64,000 bases of DNA, taken from the NCBI GenBank assembly GCA_947492995.1, contig CANLOU010000005.1, positions 1 through 64,000 on the forward strand, given 5' to 3'. The first letter of the stretch is position 1, and every line of letters begins with the position of its first letter. The notes beneath the pieces are model-generated. The model did no database searches. It worked only from the letters and a program-made list of their open reading frames with translations, and was not told where the DNA came from. Origin of the DNA: an uncultured Litoreibacter sp. (lineage in GTDB: Bacteria > Pseudomonadota > Alphaproteobacteria > Rhodobacterales > Rhodobacteraceae). The position numbers and the translations under genes are program-made. Below, piece by piece: positions 1 through 7,669 of this stretch.

Positions 1-725
1 ACTCCATCAACTACATGTGGGGCACCACTGGCATCGGCGTGAACACCGCCAAAGTCACCGAAGCGCTGGGCGAGGACGCCCCCATCGACAGCCTGTCTCT
101 GGTCTTCGATCCCGCCAATATGGAAAAGCTGGAAAGCTGCGGCGTGCATTTCCTTGACGCCCCGGACGAGATGATCCCCGCCGCCCTGCAATATCTCGGC
201 GAGGACCCTGACAGCAAAGACGCCGACGTCATTGCCAAGGCTGAGGCCGTGCTGCTGGGCGTGCGCCCTTACGTGCAGAAATTCCACTCCTCGGAATATA
301 TCAACGCGCTGGCCAACGGCGACATCTGCGTGGCGTTCGGCTGGTCCGGCGACGTGCTGCAAGCCCGCGACCGCGCCGACGAGGCCGAGAACGGCGTCGA
401 AATCGCCTATAACGCCCCCAAAGAAGGCGCGCTGATGTGGTTCGACCAAATGGCGATCCCGGCCGACGCCCCGAACCCCGAAGGCGCGCATAAATTCCTG
501 AACTTCATTCTGGATGCACAGAACATGGCGGCGGCGTCCAACTACGTCTATTACGCCAACGGCAACCTCGCCTCGCAGGAGTTTCTGGAAGAGGACGTGA
601 TCACCGATCCGGCCATCTATCCAACACCCGAGGCGCTGGAAAACCTCTACACCAAAGGGCCCTACCCCCCGAAGGTCCAGCGCACTGCAACGCGCCTGTG
701 GACCAAGGTAAAATCCGGCACCTAA
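1..725 (+). CDS. potF: PotF-type putrescine-binding protein, C-terminal part (5' end outside window)
   Basis: Periplasmic solute-binding protein that would hand putrescine or a related polyamine to the PotGHI importer encoded next. The reading frame is open from the window edge, so the first third, including the signal peptide, is missing; about 240 residues remain. The visible part closely follows the E. coli PotF C-terminal lobe as I recall it: an NYMWGTTGIG segment at the start, then CVAFGWSGDV, a PKEGA segment, and a C-terminal TRLWTKVKSG. These are ligand-cleft and lobe-closing segments of PotD/PotF proteins. A hairpin terminator follows the stop, which would let the binding protein be made in excess over the membrane parts. 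Assignment to the family is firm; putrescine rather than spermidine is an inference from PotF/PotG similarity and gene order. Confidence 0.9.
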   Translation, partial: SINYMWGTTGIGVNTAKVTEALGEDAPIDSLSLVFDPANMEKLESCGVHFLDAPDEMIPAALQYLGEDPDSKDADVIAKAEAVLLGVRPYVQKFHSSEYINALANGDICVAFGWSGDVLQARDRADEAENGVEIAYNAPKEGALMWFDQMAIPADAPNPEGAHKFLNFILDAQNMAAASNYVYYANGNLASQEFLEEDVITDPAIYPTPEALENLYTKGPYPPKVQRTATRLWTKVKSGT

Positions 726-740
726 GGCTCTAAACCACCG

Positions 741-775
741 CGCCCGGCCTCTTTTTGGGGCCGGGCGTTTCTTTT
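741..775 (+). terminator. Intrinsic terminator between potF and potG
   Basis: A perfect 9-bp stem (741-749 with 759-767, CGCCCGGCC/GGCCGGGCG) and 9-nt loop are followed by a T-rich tail (TTTCTTTT, 768-775). It lies 16 bases after the potF stop. It probably acts as a partial terminator giving more binding protein than transporter subunits. Confidence 0.75.
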
Positions 776-791
776 CCGGGGGGATCAGCAA

Positions 792-1919
792 ATGGTTAAC
801 GACACCGCTTTTGCGCCGTGGGACGACCCGCAGGCCAAGCCCCTGATCCGCTTCGACGGTGTCACCAAAACCTTCGGCAATTTCACCGCCATCGACGACA
901 TTGACCTGACAATCTACCCCAAAGAATTCTTCGCCCTGCTCGGCCCGTCCGGCTGCGGCAAGACCACGCTGATGCGCATGCTTGCAGGGTTCGAGGAAAC
1001 CACCAAAGGCACCATCACCATCGACGGCCAGAACATGGCTGGCGTCCCCGCCAACAAGCGCGCGGTGAACATGATGTTTCAATCCTACGCGCTGTTCCCG
1101 CATCTGTCTGTCGCCGACAATCTGGCCTTCGGGCTGAAACGCTCCGACATGCCCAAATCCGAAATCCAGGGCCGCGTTGACGAGATGCTGCGCCTCGTGC
1201 AGTTGCAAAAATTCGCCAAGCGTAAACCGCACCAGCTGTCGGGTGGTCAAAAGCAGCGCGTCGCCCTCGCCCGCGCTTTGGCCAAGGCCCCAAAGCTGCT
1301 GCTACTAGACGAACCCTTGGGCGCGCTCGACAAGAAGCTCCGTCAGGAAACCCAGTTCGAACTGATGGACATTCAGGAGAAAACCGGCACCACCTTCGTC
1401 ATCGTCACCCACGACCAGGAAGAGGCCATGACCGTCGCCTCCCGCATCGCGGTGATGGACAATGGCAAGATCATTCAGGTCGACACCCCCGACCGCATCT
1501 ACGAGGTCCCAAATTCCGTCTACGTGGCCGATTTCATCGGCGACGTGAACACGATCGAAGGCACAGTTTCTGCAATCTCTGGCGAGAACGCGGAACTCAC
1601 ATGGGGTGACGACACCCCTGCCCTGCGCGCCACGACCAGCGCAGACCTGACCGTCGGCAACAGCGCCGCTTTCGTCATCCGGCCCGAAAAAGTCGCCATC
1701 TCCACGACCGAGCCCGACCGCCACAACCGCGTGCAAGGGGCCGTTGAAGACATCGCATATCTTGGCAACCTCTCCACCTATTTCGTGCGCCTGCCGAACG
1801 GTACTCTCATCAAGGCGCAAACCGCCAATGACCGCCGCCTCTCGCAACGCTCTATCACGTGGGAGGACCCAGTCTGGCTGTCATGGTCCGACACCGCCGG
1901 CATCGTGCTGAGGGGATGA
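792..1919 (+). CDS. potG: Polyamine ABC transporter ATP-binding protein (PotG/PotA)
   Basis: Cytoplasmic ATPase that powers polyamine import. At 375 residues it is the usual family length. Walker A GPSGCGKTT is at residues 51-59, the Q-loop at MMFQSYALFP, the ABC signature LSGGQ at 149-153, Walker B LLLLDEP at 169-175 and the switch histidine in VTHDQEE at about 207. After residue 240 comes a TOBE-type regulatory domain. MMFQSYALFPH and GALDKKLR resemble PotG more than PotA. A G-rich ribosome site (GGGGGG) sits about 8 bases before the ATG. The stop is one base before potH, so the two are translationally coupled. Confidence 0.93.
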   Translation: MVNDTAFAPWDDPQAKPLIRFDGVTKTFGNFTAIDDIDLTIYPKEFFALLGPSGCGKTTLMRMLAGFEETTKGTITIDGQNMAGVPANKRAVNMMFQSYALFPHLSVADNLAFGLKRSDMPKSEIQGRVDEMLRLVQLQKFAKRKPHQLSGGQKQRVALARALAKAPKLLLLDEPLGALDKKLRQETQFELMDIQEKTGTTFVIVTHDQEEAMTVASRIAVMDNGKIIQVDTPDRIYEVPNSVYVADFIGDVNTIEGTVSAISGENAELTWGDDTPALRATTSADLTVGNSAAFVIRPEKVAISTTEPDRHNRVQGAVEDIAYLGNLSTYFVRLPNGTLIKAQTANDRRLSQRSITWEDPVWLSWSDTAGIVLRG

Positions 1920-1920
1920 C

Positions 1921-2811
1921 ATGAGCCGCCGCCTCCTCGTCCTGATCCCCTATCTATGGTTAACGGCGCTTTTCTTGGTGCCTTTCATTATCGTGCTGAA
2001 AATCTCTCTCAGCGATTATGCGATCTCGATCCCGCCCTACACGCCCCAACTGGACATCGCGGGCGGCTGGGCCGCAGTGAAAGACTTCTTCACCGCCCTC
2101 GATCTGGAAAATTACTGGTTCCTGACCGAAGACGACCTCTATTGGAAAGCCTACCTCTCCAGCCTGCAAATCGCGGCACTTTCGACCCTATTCACGCTGA
2201 TTGTGGCCTTTCCCATCGCTTACGGCATGGCCAACGCGCCCGACCATTGGCGCCCCACTTTGCTGATGCTGGTGATCCTGCCCTTCTGGACCAGCTTCCT
2301 GATCCGCATCTACGCATGGATCGGAATCCTGTCGAATGACGGCTTCCTGAATCAGCTTTTGCAATGGATCGGCCTAACCTCCGAGCCGTTAACGATCCTT
2401 AACACCAACGTGGCCGTCTATATCGGCATCGTCTACGCCTACCTGCCCTTCATGGTGCTGCCGATCTATTCCACGCTCGAAAAACTGGACGGATCGCTGC
2501 TGGAAGCCGCGCAAGACCTAGGCTGCTCCCGCACGTCCGCTTTCTGGCTCGTCACCGTCCGCCTTGCCAAGCCGGGCATCATCGCCGGCTGCTTTCTGGT
2601 CTTCATCCCGGCGCTTGGCGAGTTTGTCATCCCATCGCTCTTGGGCGGCTCAGACACATTGATGATCGGCAAAGTCCTGTGGGAAGAATTCTTCTCCAAC
2701 CGCGACTGGCCCGTCGCCTCCGCCGTGGCGATCATCCTGCTGATCCTGCTCATCGTTCCTATCGTCCTGTTCCAACGCAACGAACAAGCCCAGCGGGAGG
2801 CAGACCAATGA
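1921..2811 (+). CDS. potH: Polyamine ABC transporter permease (PotH/PotB)
   Basis: Inner-membrane permease of 296 residues with about six hydrophobic helices; the first helix starts near residue 10. The cytoplasmic EAA loop that docks on the ATPase is visible as LEAAQDLGCSRTSAFW at about residues 196-211. It starts one base after potG and its TGA overlaps the potI ATG, so this is one operon. It would pair with PotI as a heterodimeric channel. Confidence 0.92.
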   Translation: MSRRLLVLIPYLWLTALFLVPFIIVLKISLSDYAISIPPYTPQLDIAGGWAAVKDFFTALDLENYWFLTEDDLYWKAYLSSLQIAALSTLFTLIVAFPIAYGMANAPDHWRPTLLMLVILPFWTSFLIRIYAWIGILSNDGFLNQLLQWIGLTSEPLTILNTNVAVYIGIVYAYLPFMVLPIYSTLEKLDGSLLEAAQDLGCSRTSAFWLVTVRLAKPGIIAGCFLVFIPALGEFVIPSLLGGSDTLMIGKVLWEEFFSNRDWPVASAVAIILLILLIVPIVLFQRNEQAQREADQ

Positions 2812-3620
2812 GACGTTTCACATGGTTCAACGCCATCTCCCTCACCTTCGGCTTCGCGTTCCTCTACATCCCGATGGTCATTCTGGTGATCTACAGCTTC
2901 AACGCGTCAAAATTGGTCACGGTCTGGGCGGGCTTCTCCACCAAATGGTACGGCGAATTGCTCTCCAACCAAGCCTTCATCGACGCCGCGTGGGTCACGC
3001 TGAAAGTCGCCGTCATCTCTTCCACCGTCGCCACGATCCTGGGCACCATGGCCGCCTTCGTCCTCGTTCGCTCCGGACGCTTCTTTGGCCGCACGCTCTT
3101 TTCCGGCATGATCTACGCCCCGCTCGTCATGCCCGAGGTCATCACCGGCCTGTCGCTGCTTTTGCTCTTCATCGCCATAGGCCTGGACCGCGGCGTCTTC
3201 ACCATCGTGCTGGCCCACGCAACATTTTCAATGTGCTTCGTGTCGGTCGTCGTCTCATCGCGCATGGCCAGTTTCGATCGCTCATTAGAAGAGGCCGCCT
3301 ACGACCTCGGCTGCACCGGCTTCGACGCCTTCAAAAGCGTCACACTCCCCATCATCGCCCCCGCCGTTATCTCCGGCTGGTTGCTCGCCTTTACCTTGTC
3401 TCTCGATGATTTGGTGATTGCGTCCTTCACCGCTGGCCCATCGGCCACGACTTTGCCAATCAAAATCTTCTCGTCTGTCCGCCTCGGCGTCAGCCCAGAG
3501 ATTAACGCTTTGTCCACGATCATTATCGCTTTGGTCACCATGGGCGTAGTCGCAGCCTCTCTAGCTTCAAAACGCGCGATCGTCCGCCAACATCGTGAAG
3601 AGCAATTGGCCGATAAATAG
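2808..3620 (+). CDS. potI: Polyamine ABC transporter permease (PotI/PotC)
   Basis: Second permease subunit, 270 residues. I chose the ATG at 2808 because it overlaps the potH stop (ATGA) and has GGGAGG at 2795-2800. A longer open frame upstream lies entirely inside potH and is not the start. It has about six membrane helices and an EAA loop (LEEAAYDLGCTGFDAF). It is the last gene of the importer. It converges with the replicase gene, with only seven bases between the two stop codons and no clear terminator there. Confidence 0.92.
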   Translation: MRRFTWFNAISLTFGFAFLYIPMVILVIYSFNASKLVTVWAGFSTKWYGELLSNQAFIDAAWVTLKVAVISSTVATILGTMAAFVLVRSGRFFGRTLFSGMIYAPLVMPEVITGLSLLLLFIAIGLDRGVFTIVLAHATFSMCFVSVVVSSRMASFDRSLEEAAYDLGCTGFDAFKSVTLPIIAPAVISGWLLAFTLSLDDLVIASFTAGPSATTLPIKIFSSVRLGVSPEINALSTIIIALVTMGVVAASLASKRAIVRQHREEQLADK

Positions 3621-3627
3621 GCTCTAA

Positions 3628-4314
3628 CTATGCTGAAATCACCACTTCTGCGACACTGCCATCAATGCTCTGACAGGCCCTAAGCAACCGCCCCACGAAA
3701 TGCGACTGCACATAGGTCGCATGGAACCGGCTCGGCGCTTTCAAGGTTAACCGCCCCCCTGCCCTATCCACAGCCTCCAACGCGTGGAACCAGCTGCCAT
3801 AGGTCGAGGGGTCTTCCGCATGCAGCAACCTTTGCGCCAAGGCCCAGTCCGACCCGTCCGTCACCTTTGGCACAGGCACCACACCTTTGGGCTGCAACGG
3901 CACAATCTGAGCCTCAGCGCCCTGTTCAGGTCCCTGCATCCGAACGTCGAAATCAGACCCTACTTTGGCCCAATCGTCCCGCGTCGCGATCAGGATCACA
4001 CCGAAATCTACCCCGTATTCCGTCACCCTGCCCCGCGCGCCCTGGCGCTTGACGACCAACCAGCCTAGCGCACGCAACTTAGCCATTTCACGCTTGACCG
4101 TGCGCTCATCCACAGACCACATCTTGGCAATTTCACGTTGCCCCACAGCCAATTCATTCCGCGCCCAGTTATACCGGGCGGTGATCAACGACATTAACCT
4201 TAACACCAAGCGGTGGTCGTGCTTCCCACGCGCAAGCGCGTAGGTGGCAAGGGCTGTCAAAATATCGTATTTCCGCGCAGCGGCCTGACGCCCCACGGCC
4301 TTTGTTGAAAGCAT
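3628..4314 (-). CDS. DnaA-like plasmid replication initiator
   Basis: Probable replication initiator of this replicon, 228 residues from the ATG at 4314. That start has GGGGAG five bases upstream; a GTG at 4482 would add 56 residues and is poorly supported. Residues 52-90 look like a winged-helix DNA-binding unit (QREIAKMWSVDERTVKREM then RALGWLVVKRQ). Residues about 168-215 resemble DnaA domain I, with SWFHALEAV, GGRLTLKAPSRF and YVQSHFVGRLL in the order and spacing seen at the DnaA N-terminus. There is no Walker A motif, so no AAA+ domain. This matches the DnaA-like plasmid replicases known from Rhodobacterales, which sit beside parAB. Family assignment rests on motif reading only. Confidence 0.72.
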   Translation of the reverse strand: MLSTKAVGRQAAARKYDILTALATYALARGKHDHRLVLRLMSLITARYNWARNELAVGQREIAKMWSVDERTVKREMAKLRALGWLVVKRQGARGRVTEYGVDFGVILIATRDDWAKVGSDFDVRMQGPEQGAEAQIVPLQPKGVVPVPKVTDGSDWALAQRLLHAEDPSTYGSWFHALEAVDRAGGRLTLKAPSRFHATYVQSHFVGRLLRACQSIDGSVAEVVISA

Positions 4315-4526
4315 GTCCGCTCCCCGATTGCGCATCACGGGTGTTTTTGAGGTGATGCCTGCCTGCTCGTTGCAAACTACCGAAAGTTTGCTTGCCGGGT
4401 TCTTCCAAGGCAACGCCTTTCCCGATCTGTGATTGATTTGCGTCCTAAGCACCGATTCTGTCAAGCACTCGTTTGCGATCACACCTTTCTGAAACCCAAT
4501 TTAAGAATGAAATTAGGTATCTATGG

Positions 4527-4612
4527 TATTAGGGGTCATCATAGGCGTCCCCTAATAACGCCCTTTTGTCCCCCAATATGCAGGGAGCAGTGCCGTGGCG
4601 TCCCCCTATATC
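4527..4612. repeat. Candidate iterons/operator repeats at the origin
   Basis: Three direct copies read GTCCCC(C/T)(A/T)ATA at 4547, 4568 and 4600, spaced 21 and 32 bases, about two and three helical turns. A fourth copy in inverse orientation (4527-4537, TATTAGGGGTC) forms a 9-bp inverted repeat with the first. The same-face spacing and position beside the replicase suggest binding sites for the initiator. This is inference from pattern alone. Confidence 0.4.
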
Positions 4613-4635
4613 TGGGCCTGTTGTCGCGGGGCCAT

Positions 4636-4653
4636 GGTTCCCCGCGGGGAACC
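4636..4653. other. parS-like palindrome, copy 1
   Basis: A perfect 18-bp palindrome GGTTCCCCGCGGGGAACC. Its 16-bp core fits the pattern GTT-N4-GC-N4-AAC described for partition sites of RepABC-type alphaproteobacterial plasmids. It is identical to four other copies nearby, so it is a candidate ParB binding site. Confidence 0.75.
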
Positions 4654-4812
4654 GGTTCGCCCAAAAGGAATCAAAGTAGAGCGCTATATCCTTAAGGGTC
4701 CGCACGCGCGGCGGGGCCTTACATCCTTAATAATTGTCCTTTGCACAAAGCGCAAATTAGGCGTAGATCAGAAAAGAGCAGGAAAAAGCGTTCCGGCCAA
4801 AACCACGGTGAT

Positions 4813-4830
4813 GGTTCCCCGCGGGGAACC
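4813..4830. other. parS-like palindrome, copy 2
   Basis: Identical 18-bp palindrome, 56 bp upstream of the parA start and only 15 bp from copy 3. The close pair could seed ParB loading and repress the parA promoter. Confidence 0.75.
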
Positions 4831-4845
4831 GTAACGCCCAAACAG

Positions 4846-4863
4846 GGTTCCCCGCGGGGAACC
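4846..4863. other. parS-like palindrome, copy 3, at the parA ribosome site
   Basis: Identical 18-bp palindrome ending five bases before the parA ATG at 4869. Its right arm supplies GGGGAA, the only Shine-Dalgarno-like sequence for that start. ParB binding here could block transcription, and the RNA palindrome could hide the ribosome site. Confidence 0.72.
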
Positions 4864-4868
4864 GCACC

Positions 4869-6179
4869 ATGAGGACCCAACCCATGTTCGACCATTCCGA
4901 TCTGGCGAAATTGCAGGCGCAATCGCTCAAGATGCAGGGCTATATCCGGCAGCAAACTTACTCACCTGAGATGGAGAAAACCCTGCGCCGCTTCTCAAGC
5001 TGGGAGGTGGCGGAGCTGATCTTCAAAATGAACCCCTCTACCTTGCGTGGCAAACTGGCCGCTGACCCGTCCTTGCCCGAGGGACTGGTCGAAGAAGATG
5101 GCCGCCAGCGGTGGTACACGCTCGATGACATCAACGCGCTGCGGCGCAAGATCAAAGTGAAGGGCCGCAACCTGATGCCGCCGCGCCCTGCGGGCAAGCG
5201 CGCGATGCGGGCGGCGGTTGCGAATTTCAAAGGCGGGGCTGGCAAGTCGACGGTTGCATTGCATTTCGCCCATGCCGCCGCGTTGGATGGCTACCGCGTT
5301 TTGTGCGTCGATTTCGACCCGCAGGCGACGCTTTCCCATTCGATGGGGCTGTCGGATGTGGCGGAAGAATTTACCGTTTGGGGCATCATGGCGCGTGATC
5401 TGATAAAGGAAACGGAGCGGATGAACAATGCTCCGGCGGGTGCGGAAAGCGGCACCGCCCTGCCCCGCCGCAGCTTACCGCAAGCGGTCACGAATATGGG
5501 GCTGTCGGATTTACGCGTCGCGGATTTCATCAAGCCAACAAGCTGGCCGACGATTGACCTGATCCCAAGCTGCGCCAATGCGGCGTTTGTGGAATTTGCA
5601 TCCGCGCAGTACCGGCACCTTAACCCTGAATGGTCGTTCTTTGCGTCGGTCTCGCGCTATTTGGATCAGCTGCCGGATGATGCCTACGACTTGATTATTT
5701 TCGACTGTCCGCCTGCGATTGGCTATCAGTCGATGAATGCGGTTTTCGCGGCCGATGTGCTCTATATTCCGTCCGGGCCGGGCTATTGGGAATATGACAG
5801 CACCACGAGCTTTATTGGCCAGCTGTCCGAGGCTCTGGAGGATCTGGGCCGTTTCAAGGGCCAGCTGCCAGATGGCGCAGGGGTGGATAAGGCGTTCCTT
5901 GATTTGAAGTTCTTACTGACCCGTTACGAGCCGAATAATGATTTGCACCGCGCGATGCGTTCAGCATTTGGTCAGGTCTTTAAGGGACATGTGGCCGACC
6001 ACGCGATTGAAATGACCCGCGCGGTTGAGCAGTCGGGGCGGTTTTTGTCGTCGGTTTACGAGATAGATTACCGCCAGATGACCCGCGAAACATGGCGTCG
6101 GGCGAGGGCGTCTTTTGATCGGGCATATGAAGAATTCAGGGACACGTTGGTCGTGGCCTGGGACAAGATGGAGGGCTGA
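4869..6179 (+). CDS. parA: ParA/RepA-type plasmid partition ATPase
   Basis: Partition ATPase of 436 residues that moves replicon copies apart together with ParB. Residues 1-110 form an N-terminal helix-turn-helix region (around FSSWEVAELIFKMNPSTLRG), typical of larger type Ia ParA proteins that also repress their own operon. The deviant Walker A motif KGGAGKST is at 121-128, followed by a VDFDPQATLS segment and an IIFDCPPAIG Walker B-like segment. The ATG at 4869 uses the palindrome-borne GGGGAA. An alternative ATG at 4884 has GAGGA eight bases upstream and cannot be excluded. parB follows after three bases. Confidence 0.9.
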   Translation: MRTQPMFDHSDLAKLQAQSLKMQGYIRQQTYSPEMEKTLRRFSSWEVAELIFKMNPSTLRGKLAADPSLPEGLVEEDGRQRWYTLDDINALRRKIKVKGRNLMPPRPAGKRAMRAAVANFKGGAGKSTVALHFAHAAALDGYRVLCVDFDPQATLSHSMGLSDVAEEFTVWGIMARDLIKETERMNNAPAGAESGTALPRRSLPQAVTNMGLSDLRVADFIKPTSWPTIDLIPSCANAAFVEFASAQYRHLNPEWSFFASVSRYLDQLPDDAYDLIIFDCPPAIGYQSMNAVFAADVLYIPSGPGYWEYDSTTSFIGQLSEALEDLGRFKGQLPDGAGVDKAFLDLKFLLTRYEPNNDLHRAMRSAFGQVFKGHVADHAIEMTRAVEQSGRFLSSVYEIDYRQMTRETWRRARASFDRAYEEFRDTLVVAWDKMEG

Positions 6180-6182
6180 TAG

Positions 6183-7295
6183 ATGGCCAAGAAACGCAGC
6201 GTATTCGATATCAACTTTGAGCCGGAAGCGGACGAAGGGTTCCCCGCGGGGAACCAGGCGGCACCGGAAACCAAATCGTTCAACGTCCAGGGTCACCCCA
6301 GGCAAAACGATGAACCGCAGCGGCGGGGGCCAATGGCTAGCGCGATTTCCGAGGCTGCAGAGGCCACGGCGGAAAGGGCAGGGGCCGAGGCTGCGATCAG
6401 GGAAGAAAATGACGCGCTTGCGCATGAACATGTGCGGTTGAAAAAGCTGGGGCTTATCACCGACCTTATCAACGTCTCTGACGTCGTGATCACAAAGCTG
6501 ACCCGTGATAGGTCCGCGAATGTGGACCCTGAATTGGCGGAGCTGAAAGACTCTATACAGGCGGTTGGGCTCTCTAACCCGATCCGTGTGGAGCAGACGG
6601 AAGACGGGTATCAACTGATCCAGGGTTTCCGGCGATTGAACGCATTTCGGGAGCTGGCGGAAGAAACCGGCGATGCGCGGTACCAGAAAATTCCAGCCGC
6701 GCTGGTTCCCCGCGGGGAACCGTTGGCGGATTTGTATCGCAAGATGGTCGACGAGAATTTGGTGCGCAAAGACATCTCGTTCGGGGAAATGGCGCAGCTG
6801 GCGCTGTCTTATGCGGGTGACATGGACATGGACCCGGGCGATGCCGTGACGGTGCTGTATGCGTCTGCGTTGAAGCAGAAGCGGACTTATATTCGTCAGT
6901 TCACCCGCATGCTGGAAGCGCTTGGCGGGACGCTGCGGTTTCCCGAAGCGGTACCGCGCGCGTTGGGCACAGACCTGTGCAAATTGTTCGATGCTGAGCC
7001 CGAGAGGGCAGGGGAGGTGGCCGAAACGTTGCAGGCCCTCAACAAGAGGGACGCGGAGTTGGAGCTGTTGATCCTAAAGTCGGCGTTGGATCAAACCAAG
7101 CCGGAGCTGGAGCCGAAGCCGGTACCGCCTTCCGTGTCGAAGACGACCTTGAGGTTGAAGCGGCCCGAGGGCGAGGCCCGGATCATCGCGCAGGACGGTC
7201 GGGTGGAGATCAGGTTGCCGCGTGATTTCTCGTCGATTGACCGGGAGCGGTTGCAGCGCGGGATTGAAACCTTCCTAGAAAGCCTAGAGGAATAG
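6183..7295 (+). CDS. parB: ParB/RepB-type partition protein
   Basis: Centromere-binding partner of ParA, 370 residues. An N-terminal linker (1-95) is followed by the ParB/Srx-type domain, with the GFRR box (148-151, the usual G-x-R-R CTP-binding motif). A helix-turn-helix region comes next, around residues 190-240 (DISFGEMAQLALSYA, KRTYIRQFTRMLEAL). The C-terminal third would be the dimer domain. Unusually, two parS-like palindromes lie inside the coding sequence and are read in different frames: GFPAGN at residues 19-24 and VPRGEP at 175-180. The start ATG is three bases after the parA stop, so the pair is coupled. Confidence 0.88.
   Translation: MAKKRSVFDINFEPEADEGFPAGNQAAPETKSFNVQGHPRQNDEPQRRGPMASAISEAAEATAERAGAEAAIREENDALAHEHVRLKKLGLITDLINVSDVVITKLTRDRSANVDPELAELKDSIQAVGLSNPIRVEQTEDGYQLIQGFRRLNAFRELAEETGDARYQKIPAALVPRGEPLADLYRKMVDENLVRKDISFGEMAQLALSYAGDMDMDPGDAVTVLYASALKQKRTYIRQFTRMLEALGGTLRFPEAVPRALGTDLCKLFDAEPERAGEVAETLQALNKRDAELELLILKSALDQTKPELEPKPVPPSVSKTTLRLKRPEGEARIIAQDGRVEIRLPRDFSSIDRERLQRGIETFLESLEE
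6238..6255. other. parS-like palindrome, copy 4 (inside parB)
   Basis: Identical 18-bp palindrome within parB, translated as G-F-P-A-G-N. Its preservation in a different frame from copy 5 points to selection on DNA rather than protein. Confidence 0.72.
6704..6721. other. parS-like palindrome, copy 5 (inside parB)
   Basis: Identical 18-bp palindrome within the ParB domain coding region, translated as V-P-R-G-E-P. The five copies spread the ParB nucleation region over 2.1 kb across parA and parB. Confidence 0.72.
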
Positions 7296-7669
7296 TGTTG
7301 CATGTCGGCAACATAATACTCACCTTAAGATCTTGCGTGGCGCGGCCTGATGCCAAACCCCAAGCGGAGGCCGGATGCAATCGTTCAGGCATATGCGTAT
7401 TTGTTCTGAGCGGGGTGTTGCGGGCATTTTGTGCGCCGGAATCGTGACACCACCAGAGGCAAAATCGCCCTTCATCTGACGCTGCTGCACATAGGTTGGC
7501 GGATAGGATCGGAAACAATAGCCCTCTGGGCGGCGGATAGGCTTGGCCAAATGGTCACGGTAGGCCTGTTTTTGTTCATTTTTCCCTTGCTTATCAATGG
7601 TCGCGGCCCGATTCTAGTTAACGGGAATGGAATCAGTTTATTTACACATATTAATTTCGGGGTGACTCA
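7296..7669. other. Intergenic region between parB and the autotransporter gene
   Basis: I see no convincing gene in these 374 bases. A 6-bp hairpin (7296-7301/7308-7313, TGTTGC/GCAACA) lies at the parB stop but has no T tract. A 10-bp direct repeat GGCGGATAGG occurs at 7498 and 7532. The last 80 bases are AT-richer and probably carry the autotransporter promoter. The short open frames here have unlikely composition. Confidence 0.45.

Larger units (their letters stand above)
4315..4868. other. Putative replication origin / replicase-parA intergenic region
   Basis: This is a 554-bp stretch without a convincing gene, between the divergent replicase and parA. It holds an AT-richer segment at about 4490-4535, a 9-bp inverted repeat (4527-4535/4549-4557), a set of CCCC(C/T)(A/T)ATA repeats at 4527-4612, and two ATCCTTAA direct repeats (4688-4695 and 4723-4730). 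It also holds three of the five 18-bp parS-like palindromes. An AT-rich zone, short repeats and a centromere cluster between replicase and par genes are what an origin needs. No experiment or skew calculation backs this. Confidence 0.5.

Noticed and set aside
2679-2807. An upstream extension of potI
   Set aside because: It lies wholly within potH in another frame; the ATGA overlap with GGGAGG marks the real start.
3764-3772. A DnaA-box-like CTATCCACA
   Set aside because: A single copy inside the replicase coding sequence, with a mismatch to the TTATCCACA consensus and no cluster nearby.
7296-7313. Hairpin at the parB stop as an intrinsic terminator or a sixth parS
   Set aside because: The stem is only 6 bp, no T tract follows, and the sequence does not match the 18-bp palindrome.
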